Shown here: positions 34,890-43,315 of the stretch, in pieces | How positions within the stretch are numbered: the first letter of the stretch is position 1 | Layout: each line of letters opens with the position of its first letter | Assembly: GCA_020054205.1 (NCBI GenBank) | Contig: JAGVLS010000003.1 | Coordinates: forward strand, 1 to 64,000 | Source of the DNA: Candidatus Obscuribacterales bacterium | Lineage (GTDB): Bacteria > Cyanobacteriota > Vampirovibrionia > Obscuribacterales > Obscuribacteraceae | Reading direction: 5' to 3' | DNA: 64,000 nt | The notes under the pieces: generated by a model | Databases searched by the model: none | Told to the model about the DNA's origin: nothing | Seen by the model: the letters and a program-made list of their open reading frames with translations, nothing else | Made by a program: the position numbers and the translations under genes

Positions 34890-34956
34890 GCGCCCCCGCT
34901 CGCCTATTTATGCAGGACCGGAAACGGAGGCGCCCATGCGCGTATCTATCAGATAC
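34890..34956 (+). ncRNA. GC-rich structured RNA candidate
   Basis: In AT-rich surroundings this stretch can fold with an outer stem GCGCC (34890-34894) to GGCGC (34929-34933), a hairpin CCG-GAAA-CGG (34918-34927, GNRA-type loop) and a second hairpin GTATCT-atc-AGATAC (34942-34956). GGAGG at 34926-34930 lies within the paired part, five bases before an ATG at 34936, so the fold could hide a ribosome site. It has no T-run, so it is a poor intrinsic terminator. It starts three bases after a stop codon. No known riboswitch matches. Confidence 0.4.
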
Positions 34957-35049
34957 ATAAAGGTCATACCCATAAAACAAAATTCTATTCAATTCGTTAA
35001 TTTAAGTCTTAATCTAACAATATTATTTAATCAGATAAGATTAATTCGC

Positions 35050-35391
35050 TCATTCGCTTGTTTCAGGTTTTCGTTCGTCTTTAATTGGGATCAAATAAGG
35101 CTCAACTTTTTGCCGCAAATCTTTCAAAGAATAATTATCTGGCGATATTAATATTATGGGCATATTTGCTAAATCTAGATCAGAGCCTATTTCAGAAGCC
35201 AATTCCTGCCCAGATCCGTCAATTAATTCTTTATCGGCAATAATTAACGAAGGAAAGTTTTTGCGAGCTAAAAATAAAGCTAAGGCAATACTATTGGCGT
35301 AAATAACCTGGCATTCCCATGGGCTTACTGCTTCTTTGACTATTTCAATTGTATTATTTGATCTTGTTACAACTAGAATTGAAATTTCCAA
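35050..35391 (-). CDS. Stand-alone pseudo-receiver protein
   Basis: A 113-residue CheY-like fold protein with SILVVTRSN, FPSLIIADKELIDGSG, PIILISPD and a C-terminal VEPYLIPIKDE. The putative phospho-Asp in IIAD is present, but the N-terminal acidic pair is replaced by TRS and the C-terminal Lys-Pro is missing, so phosphorylation is doubtful. The start is TTG 35391, with AAGGA about ten bases upstream; a longer reading from 35430 lacks SD support. No histidine kinase is adjacent. Confidence 0.7.
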   Translation of the reverse strand: MEISILVVTRSNNTIEIVKEAVSPWECQVIYANSIALALFLARKNFPSLIIADKELIDGSGQELASEIGSDLDLANMPIILISPDNYSLKDLRQKVEPYLIPIKDERKPETSE

Positions 35392-35507
35392 AATAAACCA
35401 ATCCTTAATGAGGCAATCTAAAATTGTCAAAATTACTATGCAAGCTTAGTATAGTATTGGCTAGAATAGCAATCTAGTGGTACAACATATATAGACAAGG
35501 AGGCTTT

Positions 35508-35735
35508 ATGATGACAAAAAGTGCTAAAGTCTCGCCACAATTGGCAAGAAAAAAATCAACACGAAAAAAGCTAATGAGTGCCGTCTCTATATGCCCTGTC
35601 GGAGGAGCAGGTTGGTGTCCTTATCCTTTTTCATTAAACCAATTGCAAAAACATTTAAAGTCCAAATCCGAAACTAATATTTCCGAGGAAAAGAAAACAC
35701 TGGTTGCTGTTGGAGCTAGATCCAGAGGAAAATAG
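35508..35735 (+). CDS. Small Cys/Gly/Pro-containing peptide, possible RiPP precursor
   Basis: A 75-residue protein with the best Shine-Dalgarno in the region (AAGGAGG, 35497-35503). ATG 35508 and 35511 both fit; the second has ideal spacing. A basic N-terminal part (LARKKSTRKKL) leads to MSAVSICPVGGAGWCPYPFS, with two Cys-Pro motifs around a Gly-Gly and Trp. A Lys/Glu-rich tail ends VGARSRGK. The shape of leader plus a small Cys/Trp/Tyr core suggests a peptide modified after translation or a metal-binding peptide. No maturase gene is next to it, and I know no named family. Confidence 0.6.
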   Translation: MMTKSAKVSPQLARKKSTRKKLMSAVSICPVGGAGWCPYPFSLNQLQKHLKSKSETNISEEKKTLVAVGARSRGK

Positions 35736-35737
35736 AT

Positions 35738-36337
35738 TTATTTACTTAGTAGATCTTGCTTGTAGCGTATTGATCTAGCTTTTTCAGATAATATTTGTGC
35801 TTCATCTGGACGGTTATTATTTCGCAAAAATTTCTCATAAATTTCCAAAGCATCAGCTATTTTAGGATCGTCTTTGTTTAATCCTTTTTGTCTAATATTA
35901 AGCAATTTTTTGTACAATTCTTCCGCTTGAGCATCTTTTCCATGATCGCTATATAACTGAGCTAAATCTGGCAAAAAATCTGCAAAGCGCTGATTAGTTG
36001 CTCCTACTAAACCTTCCATATGTCTCATAGCTAGCTCATATAAACGCTCAGACTCACTTGGATTTCCAAGTTTATCTTGCACCAAAGCTAGTTTTGTTAA
36101 ATAAGTCGCTACACCAGGATCAATTTTTTGTGCCTTTTCAGCTAAATCAATAGCATTTTTCCAATGCTTTTGTGCTTCATCATATTTGTTATTGTTATAA
36201 AATTCTTGTGCTTCTCGATTTTCTTTTTCCCAATTACTCAAATTGGCATCATTATTCGAGCTTATTTGAGCAAAAGCGTTGCTAATACTCAAATATAGAC
36301 AAATTATAATTATTGACCTAATAAACGTCGCCACCAA
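35738..36337 (-). CDS. Exported TPR protein
   Basis: A 199-residue periplasmic protein. A signal peptide (MVATFIRSIIIICLYLSISNAFA) precedes about four TPR-like helix pairs: EAQEFYNNNKYDEAQKHW, TYLTKLALVQDKLGNPSESERLY, DLAQLYSDHGKDAQAEELY and ALEIYEKFLRNNNRPDEAQIL. It is a likely scaffold. It starts inside the 3' end of the upstream coiled-coil gene (28-base overlap), indicating translational coupling. It ends 2 bases from the small peptide gene on the other strand. Confidence 0.8.
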   Translation of the reverse strand: MVATFIRSIIIICLYLSISNAFAQISSNNDANLSNWEKENREAQEFYNNNKYDEAQKHWKNAIDLAEKAQKIDPGVATYLTKLALVQDKLGNPSESERLYELAMRHMEGLVGATNQRFADFLPDLAQLYSDHGKDAQAEELYKKLLNIRQKGLNKDDPKIADALEIYEKFLRNNNRPDEAQILSEKARSIRYKQDLLSK

Positions 36338-36960
36338 GGCTTAGACCATTGAACCATTTCTGTACGCATTTGAGCTGCTTTTAGTTTTTCAACAGCTAAT
36401 TTAACTTCTGCTAAATCTGATTGTACATCTTCTGCTGCTAAAGCTAGTCCCATTGCTCTATTAGCTTGAGATTGTAAATCAGGTAATAACCTAATTTCAG
36501 CTTCAAGCTTTGCAATTTTTGAGCGATCATAAACTCTGTCATTTAAGAGTGTAATAATGGTTTCTTGTGCTTCCATTAATAGTTCTTTCAGTCCAACAAT
36601 TTCTTTATCTTTTTCATCAGGGTTAGAAATGACTTGCGCTTCCCTACCGCGCAACACAGATGCAAAACCTTCCAAAAGATTTGCTAAGTCATCTTTAGAA
36701 AGTTTTGATTCAGCAACAGTTAAAGAATTAGAAGAACTGCTCTCGACATCTGTATTATCAGTCGCTTGTTCAACACTTTGCTTGAAAGCTAAATTTTCAA
36801 TCGCTTTATCAGGGCTAGCATCAAATGGCATGCTTCCTCTTATACTGTTTTCTTCAACACTCTTTTTATTTAGTCCCAATTCTTGCAAGCTCATCGAAAA
36901 CTCCAAAAGTAAAACTTTGCTGGACATATTATCGTAATCTTTATCACTATTGTCTAGCAT
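36310..36960 (-). CDS. Coiled-coil protein of unknown function
   Basis: A 216-residue, mostly helical cytosolic protein. Residues about 75-205 form a long coiled coil (EKDKEIVGLKELLMEAQETI, RSKIAKLEAEIRLLPDL, ALAAEDVQSDLAEVKLAVEK). The end is EMVQWSKPWWRRLLGQ, an amphipathic Trp/Arg tail that may touch the membrane. The N-terminal quarter is Ser/Asp-rich. MLDNSD at 36960 or a second Met (MSSKVLL, 36927) could be the start. Overlap with the TPR gene suggests a joint function. Confidence 0.65.
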   Translation of the reverse strand: MLDNSDKDYDNMSSKVLLLEFSMSLQELGLNKKSVEENSIRGSMPFDASPDKAIENLAFKQSVEQATDNTDVESSSSNSLTVAESKLSKDDLANLLEGFASVLRGREAQVISNPDEKDKEIVGLKELLMEAQETIITLLNDRVYDRSKIAKLEAEIRLLPDLQSQANRAMGLALAAEDVQSDLAEVKLAVEKLKAAQMRTEMVQWSKPWWRRLLGQ

Positions 36961-37033
36961 TAAAACAAGACAGATATTGAATAAATATCTAATTATACCA
37001 AGAGATAGATAATCTATCTATACAGCTCACCAA

Positions 37034-38620
37034 TTAATTGATTTGACGTTCTTTATCTTGCCAAAACTGAGCACGCAATAATTTTTTATATATCTTGCCA
37101 CTACCTGTCTTTGGCAACTGTTCAAGAAATTCCACACTTCTTGGAGCCTTATAGTGCGCTAATCTTTGTCTAACAAAGGCAATTATTTCATCCTCGGATG
37201 AAGACTGACCATCACGCAAAACAACAAAAGCTTTTACACATTCGCCCCATTTAGAATCTGGCACACCAATTACAGCGCATTCACGTACAGCTTTATGTTC
37301 ATACAAAATATATTCAACTTCAGTTGAATACACATTTTCTCCGCCAGTTATAATCATGTCCTTTTTGCGATCGACAATATTTATATATCCATCTTTATCA
37401 ACCACAGCTAAATCCCCAGTATGAATCCAACCGTTTTTTATAGTTTCTTGAGTAATGATTGGTTGCTTCCAATAACCTGGTGTAATAGTCGGTCCGCGAG
37501 CAATTATTTCGCCAACTTCTAGATCATTGTGCTCCACTTCACGACCATCCATACGCACAACTTTAACTTCTGCGCCAATATATGGTCTACCAGTGCGGCA
37601 TCGCCTAGCTAAATCTTCTTCCTTAGACAATTGTTGAGAATTATCTTTTGGAGCACTTATAGTTAGAAATGGGCTTGTCTCAGTCATTCCATAAAGTTGA
37701 ATATATTCACAGCCAAATATATTTATTGTTTGTCTAACTACCTCTGGAGCTATCGGGGAACCCCCAGTAATTAAAGTCCGAAGAGACTTGCATGAATACT
37801 TTTCTTTATTTGGATCATGTATCATTTGATTGAGCATAGTGGGTACCAGAACTGTAATTGAAACTTTTTCTTCGTCAATCAGTTTTAAAATTTGAGAAGA
37901 ATTAAAATAAGACAAAAATACATGTTTTCCACCGGCCCATGTCATAGCAAAGCTTGCCCAGGCATCAGCTAAGTGAAACATTGGAGCGGCATGAATCCAA
38001 GTATCATCAGCTGATAAACGAAGATCAGCAATTGCCGCTAATGCATTAAAAGCAACATTGCCATGCGTTAGCATTACTCCTTTTGGTTTACCAGTAGTAC
38101 CACTTGTATAATAAAGTTGAGCTAAATCATTTGTATCAATTTCAGGCAATTCATTGAAATCAATTACTTGATCATCAAGCACTAGATTGTCATATTTATA
38201 TGCTTTAGAAGTGACATAAGGACATTCACCATCGCCAAGCCAGACAATAGTTTTTACATTTGTACTATCGGCTAAAGCTTTTTGAATTTCAATGGAAAAA
38301 TCAGTGTGGGCAAACAAAAGAACAGATTCTGAATCAATTAAAATTGCCGTAGTTTCTGAGCTCGATAATCGATAATTTAAAGGTGTAAGTATAATTCCAA
38401 GAATTGCGCAAGCATAATAAATTTCCAAATATTGAAAACAATTTGGAGCAGCAATAGCAACAATTGCACCTTTGTGCAATCCTTTATCAAGCATAAAAGC
38501 AGCTATATTACATACTCGCTTGCCAAATTGCTCATATGTAAAACGCTTATTGCCATCGACAATAGCTTCTTTCGTACCCCATAAAGATACAGCTTTTTGA
38601 AAAGATAACCAAAGATTCAT
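37034..38620 (-). CDS. AMP-forming acyl-CoA synthetase (fatty-acid CoA ligase family)
   Basis: A 528-residue enzyme that activates a carboxylic acid, probably fatty or aromatic, to its CoA thioester with ATP. Motifs are YYTSGTTGKPKGVMLTH (AMP-binding), YGMTETSPFL, GWIHTGDLAVVDKDGYINIVD, RKKDMIITGGENVYSTEVE and the catalytic Lys in PKTGSGKIYKK. Domain order and length are normal. ATG 38620 is chosen; an in-frame TTG lies six codons upstream. It lies 30 bases upstream of the DUF2207 gene's 3' end on the same strand. Confidence 0.92.
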   Translation of the reverse strand: MNLWLSFQKAVSLWGTKEAIVDGNKRFTYEQFGKRVCNIAAFMLDKGLHKGAIVAIAAPNCFQYLEIYYACAILGIILTPLNYRLSSSETTAILIDSESVLLFAHTDFSIEIQKALADSTNVKTIVWLGDGECPYVTSKAYKYDNLVLDDQVIDFNELPEIDTNDLAQLYYTSGTTGKPKGVMLTHGNVAFNALAAIADLRLSADDTWIHAAPMFHLADAWASFAMTWAGGKHVFLSYFNSSQILKLIDEEKVSITVLVPTMLNQMIHDPNKEKYSCKSLRTLITGGSPIAPEVVRQTINIFGCEYIQLYGMTETSPFLTISAPKDNSQQLSKEEDLARRCRTGRPYIGAEVKVVRMDGREVEHNDLEVGEIIARGPTITPGYWKQPIITQETIKNGWIHTGDLAVVDKDGYINIVDRKKDMIITGGENVYSTEVEYILYEHKAVRECAVIGVPDSKWGECVKAFVVLRDGQSSSEDEIIAFVRQRLAHYKAPRSVEFLEQLPKTGSGKIYKKLLRAQFWQDKERQIN

Positions 38621-38650
38621 ATCAAATTTCCATGTCAAACAAATTCAATA

Positions 38651-40426
38651 CTACCAATCACCACCGCCACCACCACCAAAGCCGCCACCACTAAAACCAC
38701 CACCATCACTAAAGCCGCTAAAGCCCCCGCCAGCGCCTGAACTAGAACTGGTTGGCATCGGTTGAGAAACAAAAGTGCTCCCCATTGTCGTCATACTATA
38801 ACCTAAATCATTAACAAAAGTATTGGATGAAAATATATAATTTGTACTGCCGTATCCTAAAGGTTCATACCAACTAGGAGGGGCAGTAATTAAATCATGG
38901 AATTTTTCTGCCCATTGATTTTCTACACCCAATACCATCGCATAAGGTAATAACCTACCAAATATTGTGGGATCCTTTTCAGCTAATACTCTAAGCCGAT
39001 CTTTTTCTGCCATTCTTACAAACCGTTTATAAGCAAGAGATTGACGTAGAAAAGATACACCGGTTTTAGTTCGCACAGGCATTGCACCTGAGGCACAACA
39101 AATAATAATCCCACTTAAAACCGTACCTATTCCCCAGGCAACTGAGCTTGAAATTCCTGCTATAAAAAAGATAACGCCCAAACAAATTCCAAGTATCCCA
39201 AGAACATAATAACCTTTCTTGACCATTTGTGGATTTTGTGTAAAACAATCTTTTGTGATGAGAGATTCGTAAATGGCATCAGATACAAGAGGCAAATTAG
39301 TATAAAACGTATTTTTTAATTGGGATAAATAAACGGTCGTATTGGATAAACCAAATATGCCATGCATTACCCTATCTTCATACTTATTTAGCTTGTGTGC
39401 ATCTTGAGGTAGATCTAATTTGGTAAATTCATAATCTTTGCCTGAAAAAAATAAAAATCCAGATGCTGGTAATTCTCTAATTTTTAGATAGCCTCTAGCT
39501 GCCAGATCAATAACTGTTGAAACAATGTCTTTAGTATCACAGCTTTCATCTACTAAAGTTCCTACTTCAGCTGGAGTTAAATCTTTTGGTGGCTCCCATT
39601 CTACAGATATGGCTCCCACTGATTCTGGATCTCGACCAAGATGCCACCACAAAGCAAACATTATTATCGAAGTAAAAATTGGCAAAGCAAAGGCAGGATA
39701 CCAATCTCTTATCAGCCAACACAATTCTTGCAAAGCTGACGCTTTTACCACGCTATTTGCAGGCAATCTAACTAAAATTGTCATTTGTTCACCGCTATAA
39801 AGTTTAGGCGTGGAAAAAAATAAATTTGCTGTTTCTTTATTTATATTTCCTCTTTGTTTTGATCCTTGTTCACCAAGAAAACAATCAGCTTTAAGACTAT
39901 CGATATTTACGGAAGCTGGAGGATAAAATTTGCAAGTTACATTGTGAATGGTTACTGGCCAATCAGCACCAGTGACGTTCCAATACAGCTCTGGCTGATT
40001 TTGAAAAAAGTTTATTATTCTATTTACTCTGTAATGCAATCTATATAAATTAACACCAGTAACTAACTCATCTGGTTTACCTATTTTTATTACTACATCA
40101 TTTCCATGTACAGAACTTGAATAAGGCAATGTTTGCCCATTGCCATTTGTAATATCTATGATTTTAAAATCATTCTGGTAATTACCATGATTTCTTGTGA
40201 ATTTAATTGGAATATTACGATATATCCCATGCTTATATTGACTACCAAAATCTCTAGCGATATTTTCAATCACATCAAGAGTGCCATCTTTGTTTAAGTG
40301 AATGTTCGCTGAAAATTCTTTGATTGAATTAGCCAAAGCATTAGAGCCCATTAGCAAGAAGCAAATGACACAAATAATGTGGGCAAACAAGAAGTAAAGA
40401 GGCTTCCTTTTAAATAGCGTATTCAA
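38651..40426 (-). CDS. DUF2207 membrane protein with Gly-rich tail
   Basis: A 591-residue envelope protein of the DUF2207 family. After a signal peptide/TM (about 10-32) comes the domain SANIHLNKDGTLDVIENIARDFGS...YKHGIYRNIPI, a beta-rich extracytoplasmic part, a membrane pair near 240, WEPPKDLTPAEVGTLVDESCDT with a winged-helix-like region, another TM pair near 410-440, and a C-terminus of GGGFSGGGFGGGGGGDW. The start is TTG 40426 with GAGG seven bases upstream. It is divergent from lemA, its common genomic partner in other bacteria. Function is unknown; the pair is thought to act in envelope maintenance. Confidence 0.88.
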   Translation of the reverse strand: MNTLFKRKPLYFLFAHIICVICFLLMGSNALANSIKEFSANIHLNKDGTLDVIENIARDFGSQYKHGIYRNIPIKFTRNHGNYQNDFKIIDITNGNGQTLPYSSSVHGNDVVIKIGKPDELVTGVNLYRLHYRVNRIINFFQNQPELYWNVTGADWPVTIHNVTCKFYPPASVNIDSLKADCFLGEQGSKQRGNINKETANLFFSTPKLYSGEQMTILVRLPANSVVKASALQELCWLIRDWYPAFALPIFTSIIMFALWWHLGRDPESVGAISVEWEPPKDLTPAEVGTLVDESCDTKDIVSTVIDLAARGYLKIRELPASGFLFFSGKDYEFTKLDLPQDAHKLNKYEDRVMHGIFGLSNTTVYLSQLKNTFYTNLPLVSDAIYESLITKDCFTQNPQMVKKGYYVLGILGICLGVIFFIAGISSSVAWGIGTVLSGIIICCASGAMPVRTKTGVSFLRQSLAYKRFVRMAEKDRLRVLAEKDPTIFGRLLPYAMVLGVENQWAEKFHDLITAPPSWYEPLGYGSTNYIFSSNTFVNDLGYSMTTMGSTFVSQPMPTSSSSGAGGGFSGFSDGGGFSGGGFGGGGGGDW

Positions 40427-40503
40427 ATAATTACCTCAAAAACAATCAATTTATTATTGGTATTATATCCATTGTAATAGTTTAGCTTGCAAGGAGGATT
40501 TAA

Positions 40504-41142
40504 ATGACTTTTTCAGTTGTGATTCTCGCTGCAGCAATTTTGTTGGTTATATCAGCTCTCTGGGCTATCGGTACATACAACGGATTGGTTAGATTACGTC
40601 AAAATGTTCGCGAAAGCTGGTCAGCAATCGAGACAGAGTTGAGACGGCGTTATGACTTAATACCTAATTTAGTCGAAACTGTAAAAGGATATGCAAGCCA
40701 TGAAAGGGGCACGTTAGAAGCTGTTATACAAGCACGCAATTCTGTTGTTACAAATGCGCCAATAGAAAACCAAATTCAATCACAAAATGTTTTAACCGGA
40801 GCATTGAATAAGTTAATGGCATTAAGTGAATCATATCCTCAACTTAAGGCTAATGATAATTTCAATCAATTATCAAAAGAATTAGCAGACACAGAAACAC
40901 GAATATCTCAGGCTCGAAGATTTTATAATGCTAATGTAAAAGAACTAAATTCTAATTGTGAAACATTTCCTTCTGTTTTCATTGCCAATGCATTTTCCAT
41001 ACGACAACAACCTTATTATGGTATTGAAGATGCTGATGCTTATAATCCTGTTAGCGTTAAATTCGCTGATAACACTAATGAAGGCACCAAAATAAAATTA
41101 CAAGACAATAAAATATCTATAGAAGATATTGAACGCAAATAA
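40504..41142 (+). CDS. lemA: LemA family protein
   Basis: A 212-residue protein with one N-terminal membrane helix (about 5-24) and a helical bundle. Diagnostic is RENVRESW-like RQNVRESWSAIETELRRRYDLIPNLVETVKGYASHE, then VIQARNSV, ADTETRISQARRFYNANVKELN and FPSVFIANAF. Size and pattern are normal. An excellent AAGGAGG precedes the ATG by 8 bases. It shares a 77-base divergent promoter region with the DUF2207 gene. Its cellular role is not established. Confidence 0.93.
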   Translation: MTFSVVILAAAILLVISALWAIGTYNGLVRLRQNVRESWSAIETELRRRYDLIPNLVETVKGYASHERGTLEAVIQARNSVVTNAPIENQIQSQNVLTGALNKLMALSESYPQLKANDNFNQLSKELADTETRISQARRFYNANVKELNSNCETFPSVFIANAFSIRQQPYYGIEDADAYNPVSVKFADNTNEGTKIKLQDNKISIEDIERK

Positions 41143-41147
41143 AATTA

Positions 41148-42383
41148 TTACGGCATCAAATCTATTTGAAGTTCTTTGAATGCTGCTTCTAGTGATGTTC
41201 TTGTACGTTGGCAATAATGCAATGCCATTATTGCTTGTTCTTTTTTAATTCGTCCTGTTTCTATATAAGGTAAACAAACTTTCGCAGAGTCAATAGTTAG
41301 TTTTTCAATTTTGCCTGCAGAAACAAGGATTAAGCCAACGTCGCCACCATGTTTAGCTCTAACTTTGCTGGCTGTTTCTATATCTTGTTCTGTAATCAAG
41401 CCAGCCTGACGAATAAGCTCAAGTACTCTTTTTGCTATTTCCCTTGGATCATTAGTACGTCTTGCCAAAGTAGCAAATTTATCGTCTAAAACACCCTGAT
41501 TTTCCATTGCTTTTCTTAACGCATCTATAGTTTCTTCTCTAGAAAGAATTCCTCGTGTAAACAATTCTTGTAATTTGAGAGCAGAGTCTATGTAAGGATC
41601 AGGAATAATACCAGCCTCTACAAGCAATTCTCCTAGCATTATATTGCTTGATCGCTTATCAATTAAATCTAACGGCATACCGTGTCCAAATGTAGAACTT
41701 GGATCTGCTGTTTGAGCCTGTTGAATAGGTTGAGCTTGTGGAACAGGTTGTGGCGGCAATTGTACTTGCGCTTGTCCCTGCATTTGTGGCTGATTCCACT
41801 GTGGTGTTTGTAAGGGCATTTGTCCTTGCAAATTATTTGGCTGTGGCATTTGACTTGGAATTGGAGCTTGAGGTACAGGCGCTTGCGGCATTGGTTGCGC
41901 TGGCGCTTGTGTTTGCTCCCATTGAGCTGGTGGTGAACCGCCTGTTTGTGAACCAGCTCCCCAATTTACATTAGTGTTACTAGTTGGATTTCTCCACAAA
42001 TTTTGATTGGAATTTGTCTGAGATGCATTACTTGCTGGTTGACTGGCACTAGTTCCGCCTGTAATTTCAGTAAGCGACATACAAGTAATATCATAAATCA
42101 TTTCGTAGTTAGAAGTAGGATATGTCCATATGGTTTTAGAACCATCTTCACCTTGGAAAAGAGACCAAATTGGCTCTGAAACTCCTTGGTCATATCTACA
42201 GGTCAAAACGAAAGCTAAATTGTTTGCTACATCCTGGATAGATATTTCACATAAACATCCACGAGTTTTTTCAGCCTCGACAAATAAATTTCGCACGTCC
42301 TTAAGTTCGGGTGCCTTATTTAATGTACTTACTTTAAGTCGGCCACGATGTGTTACTTCAGATTGTTTGCGCGGTTTATACAT
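41148..42383 (-). CDS. Shared-N-domain protein with Pro/Gln linker and GspE-N-like C-terminus
   Basis: A 411-residue cytosolic protein with three parts. The N-terminal domain (about 20-107) matches that of the 45-46.7 kb protein: VRNLFVEAEKTRG...FVLTCRYD...IWSLFQGED...NYEMIYDITCMSL. A long Gln/Pro/Ala low-complexity linker (about 110-240) follows. The C-terminus (250-411) is helical, beginning IMLGELLVEAGIIPDPYIDSAL, which resembles the GspE/PilB N-terminal domain, with further LIRQAGLITEQDIETAS-type helices. I know no named family for the whole. It is probably a signalling or scaffold adaptor. Confidence 0.7.
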   Translation of the reverse strand: MYKPRKQSEVTHRGRLKVSTLNKAPELKDVRNLFVEAEKTRGCLCEISIQDVANNLAFVLTCRYDQGVSEPIWSLFQGEDGSKTIWTYPTSNYEMIYDITCMSLTEITGGTSASQPASNASQTNSNQNLWRNPTSNTNVNWGAGSQTGGSPPAQWEQTQAPAQPMPQAPVPQAPIPSQMPQPNNLQGQMPLQTPQWNQPQMQGQAQVQLPPQPVPQAQPIQQAQTADPSSTFGHGMPLDLIDKRSSNIMLGELLVEAGIIPDPYIDSALKLQELFTRGILSREETIDALRKAMENQGVLDDKFATLARRTNDPREIAKRVLELIRQAGLITEQDIETASKVRAKHGGDVGLILVSAGKIEKLTIDSAKVCLPYIETGRIKKEQAIMALHYCQRTRTSLEAAFKELQIDLMP

Positions 42384-42452
42384 ATAAGCTCACATATTAA
42401 ACTGTATCAAAGTCATTATTCCCACCAAAAGCCTATTTACCATGAATATCTC

Positions 42453-43166
42453 TCATTTTCTAATCAGGTGAATGAACTGAGTGATAATTTTAGGGTTAAC
42501 CCAATAAATTAATGCAAATAAAATCCCTAAAATAATTAAATAAGCAAGCACTTTTACCCAGGTGAAATTTTTCGAATGCCAGGACTTTAAGCGATTAAAT
42601 TCTCTTTTTGTCGATTGGCTAGAAACTGGTTTATTACTTGCGATCTGATCAATTGTCTCAGTACTTATTATTGGCTCAGATACAAGCTTAGGCTCATCTA
42701 TAGCCGGGCTTTCAATAATTTCATCAGGCTTCGAAAAAACTTCATTAGTTTCATGAGTTTCGTCAATTTCATCAGACTGATTAATAAGAAGCCACGAGTC
42801 TTCCAATTGAGATCTAACAGCATCATCTATGGAATTAGGCAATAATTCTAATAAGCGATCTATCTCTATGGAAAGAGATTGCTTTAAATCAGAGATATCT
42901 TGTCCTTTTGCATCGAGAAAAGCAAAATTACCCTTTTGAACAGTGAGCAGTTTTTTTAAAGCTTCTTCACCCGTTTCATCGGTGGAGGAGACTTTTGCTC
43001 CAGTAATATAGCGTCCACAAAATATACCAATACGTCCGTTAAATTCGTTACAAGTAATCCGCAACACGCCATTTTGTACGTCTTTTACATTGAGCACTAT
43101 TTCCAAAACTTCACGTAAGTCTTGGTCGTCTGATATTTGTCCTTCCAGAACAGCAAACACTTTCAC
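42453..43166 (-). CDS. DUF4388 protein with C-terminal membrane anchor
   Basis: A 237-residue protein. Residues 1-115 are a DUF4388/PatA-like domain (LEGQISDDQDLREVLEIVLNVKDVQNGVLRITC...GRIGIFCGRYITGAKVS...KKLLTVQKGNFAFLDAKG). An acidic, low-complexity linker rich in Glu, Ser and Thr follows. One membrane helix near the end (WVKVLAYLIILGILFALIYW) makes it tail-anchored. The start is GTG 43166 with poor SD. It is one of three DUF4388 genes in this window and lies 69 bases upstream of the shared-domain gene. Confidence 0.75.
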   Translation of the reverse strand: MKVFAVLEGQISDDQDLREVLEIVLNVKDVQNGVLRITCNEFNGRIGIFCGRYITGAKVSSTDETGEEALKKLLTVQKGNFAFLDAKGQDISDLKQSLSIEIDRLLELLPNSIDDAVRSQLEDSWLLINQSDEIDETHETNEVFSKPDEIIESPAIDEPKLVSEPIISTETIDQIASNKPVSSQSTKREFNRLKSWHSKNFTWVKVLAYLIILGILFALIYWVNPKIITQFIHLIRK

Positions 43167-43315
43167 TCTCTCTTATTTAAATATCTGGCGCTATCGTGAG
43201 CTAATTACCTCTTAAGCCATATATGCCCAGTATACACACCTGCATTAACACAGGCTGAAGTAGTTAAAAATTACGATTGTCCGATATAATTTTTTCAAAG
43301 TCACTGCATGCAGTA

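Noticed and set aside
34890-34956. Resemblance to the SRP RNA (ffs) apical region, from GCAGGACCGGAAACGG
   Set aside because: The 3' side of the symmetric loop (AGCAG) is missing and there is no long flanking helix, so it is not a credible 4.5S RNA.
34936-35151. A 71-codon frame starting at an ATG with GGAGG five bases upstream
   Set aside because: Its product has no protein-like pattern, the first codons lie in a perfect hairpin, and its second half is antisense to the pseudo-receiver gene. I treat the region as a structured RNA instead.
36557-36937. 126-codon open frame antisense to the coiled-coil protein
   Set aside because: Ser/Leu-rich shadow of a helical gene on the minus strand.
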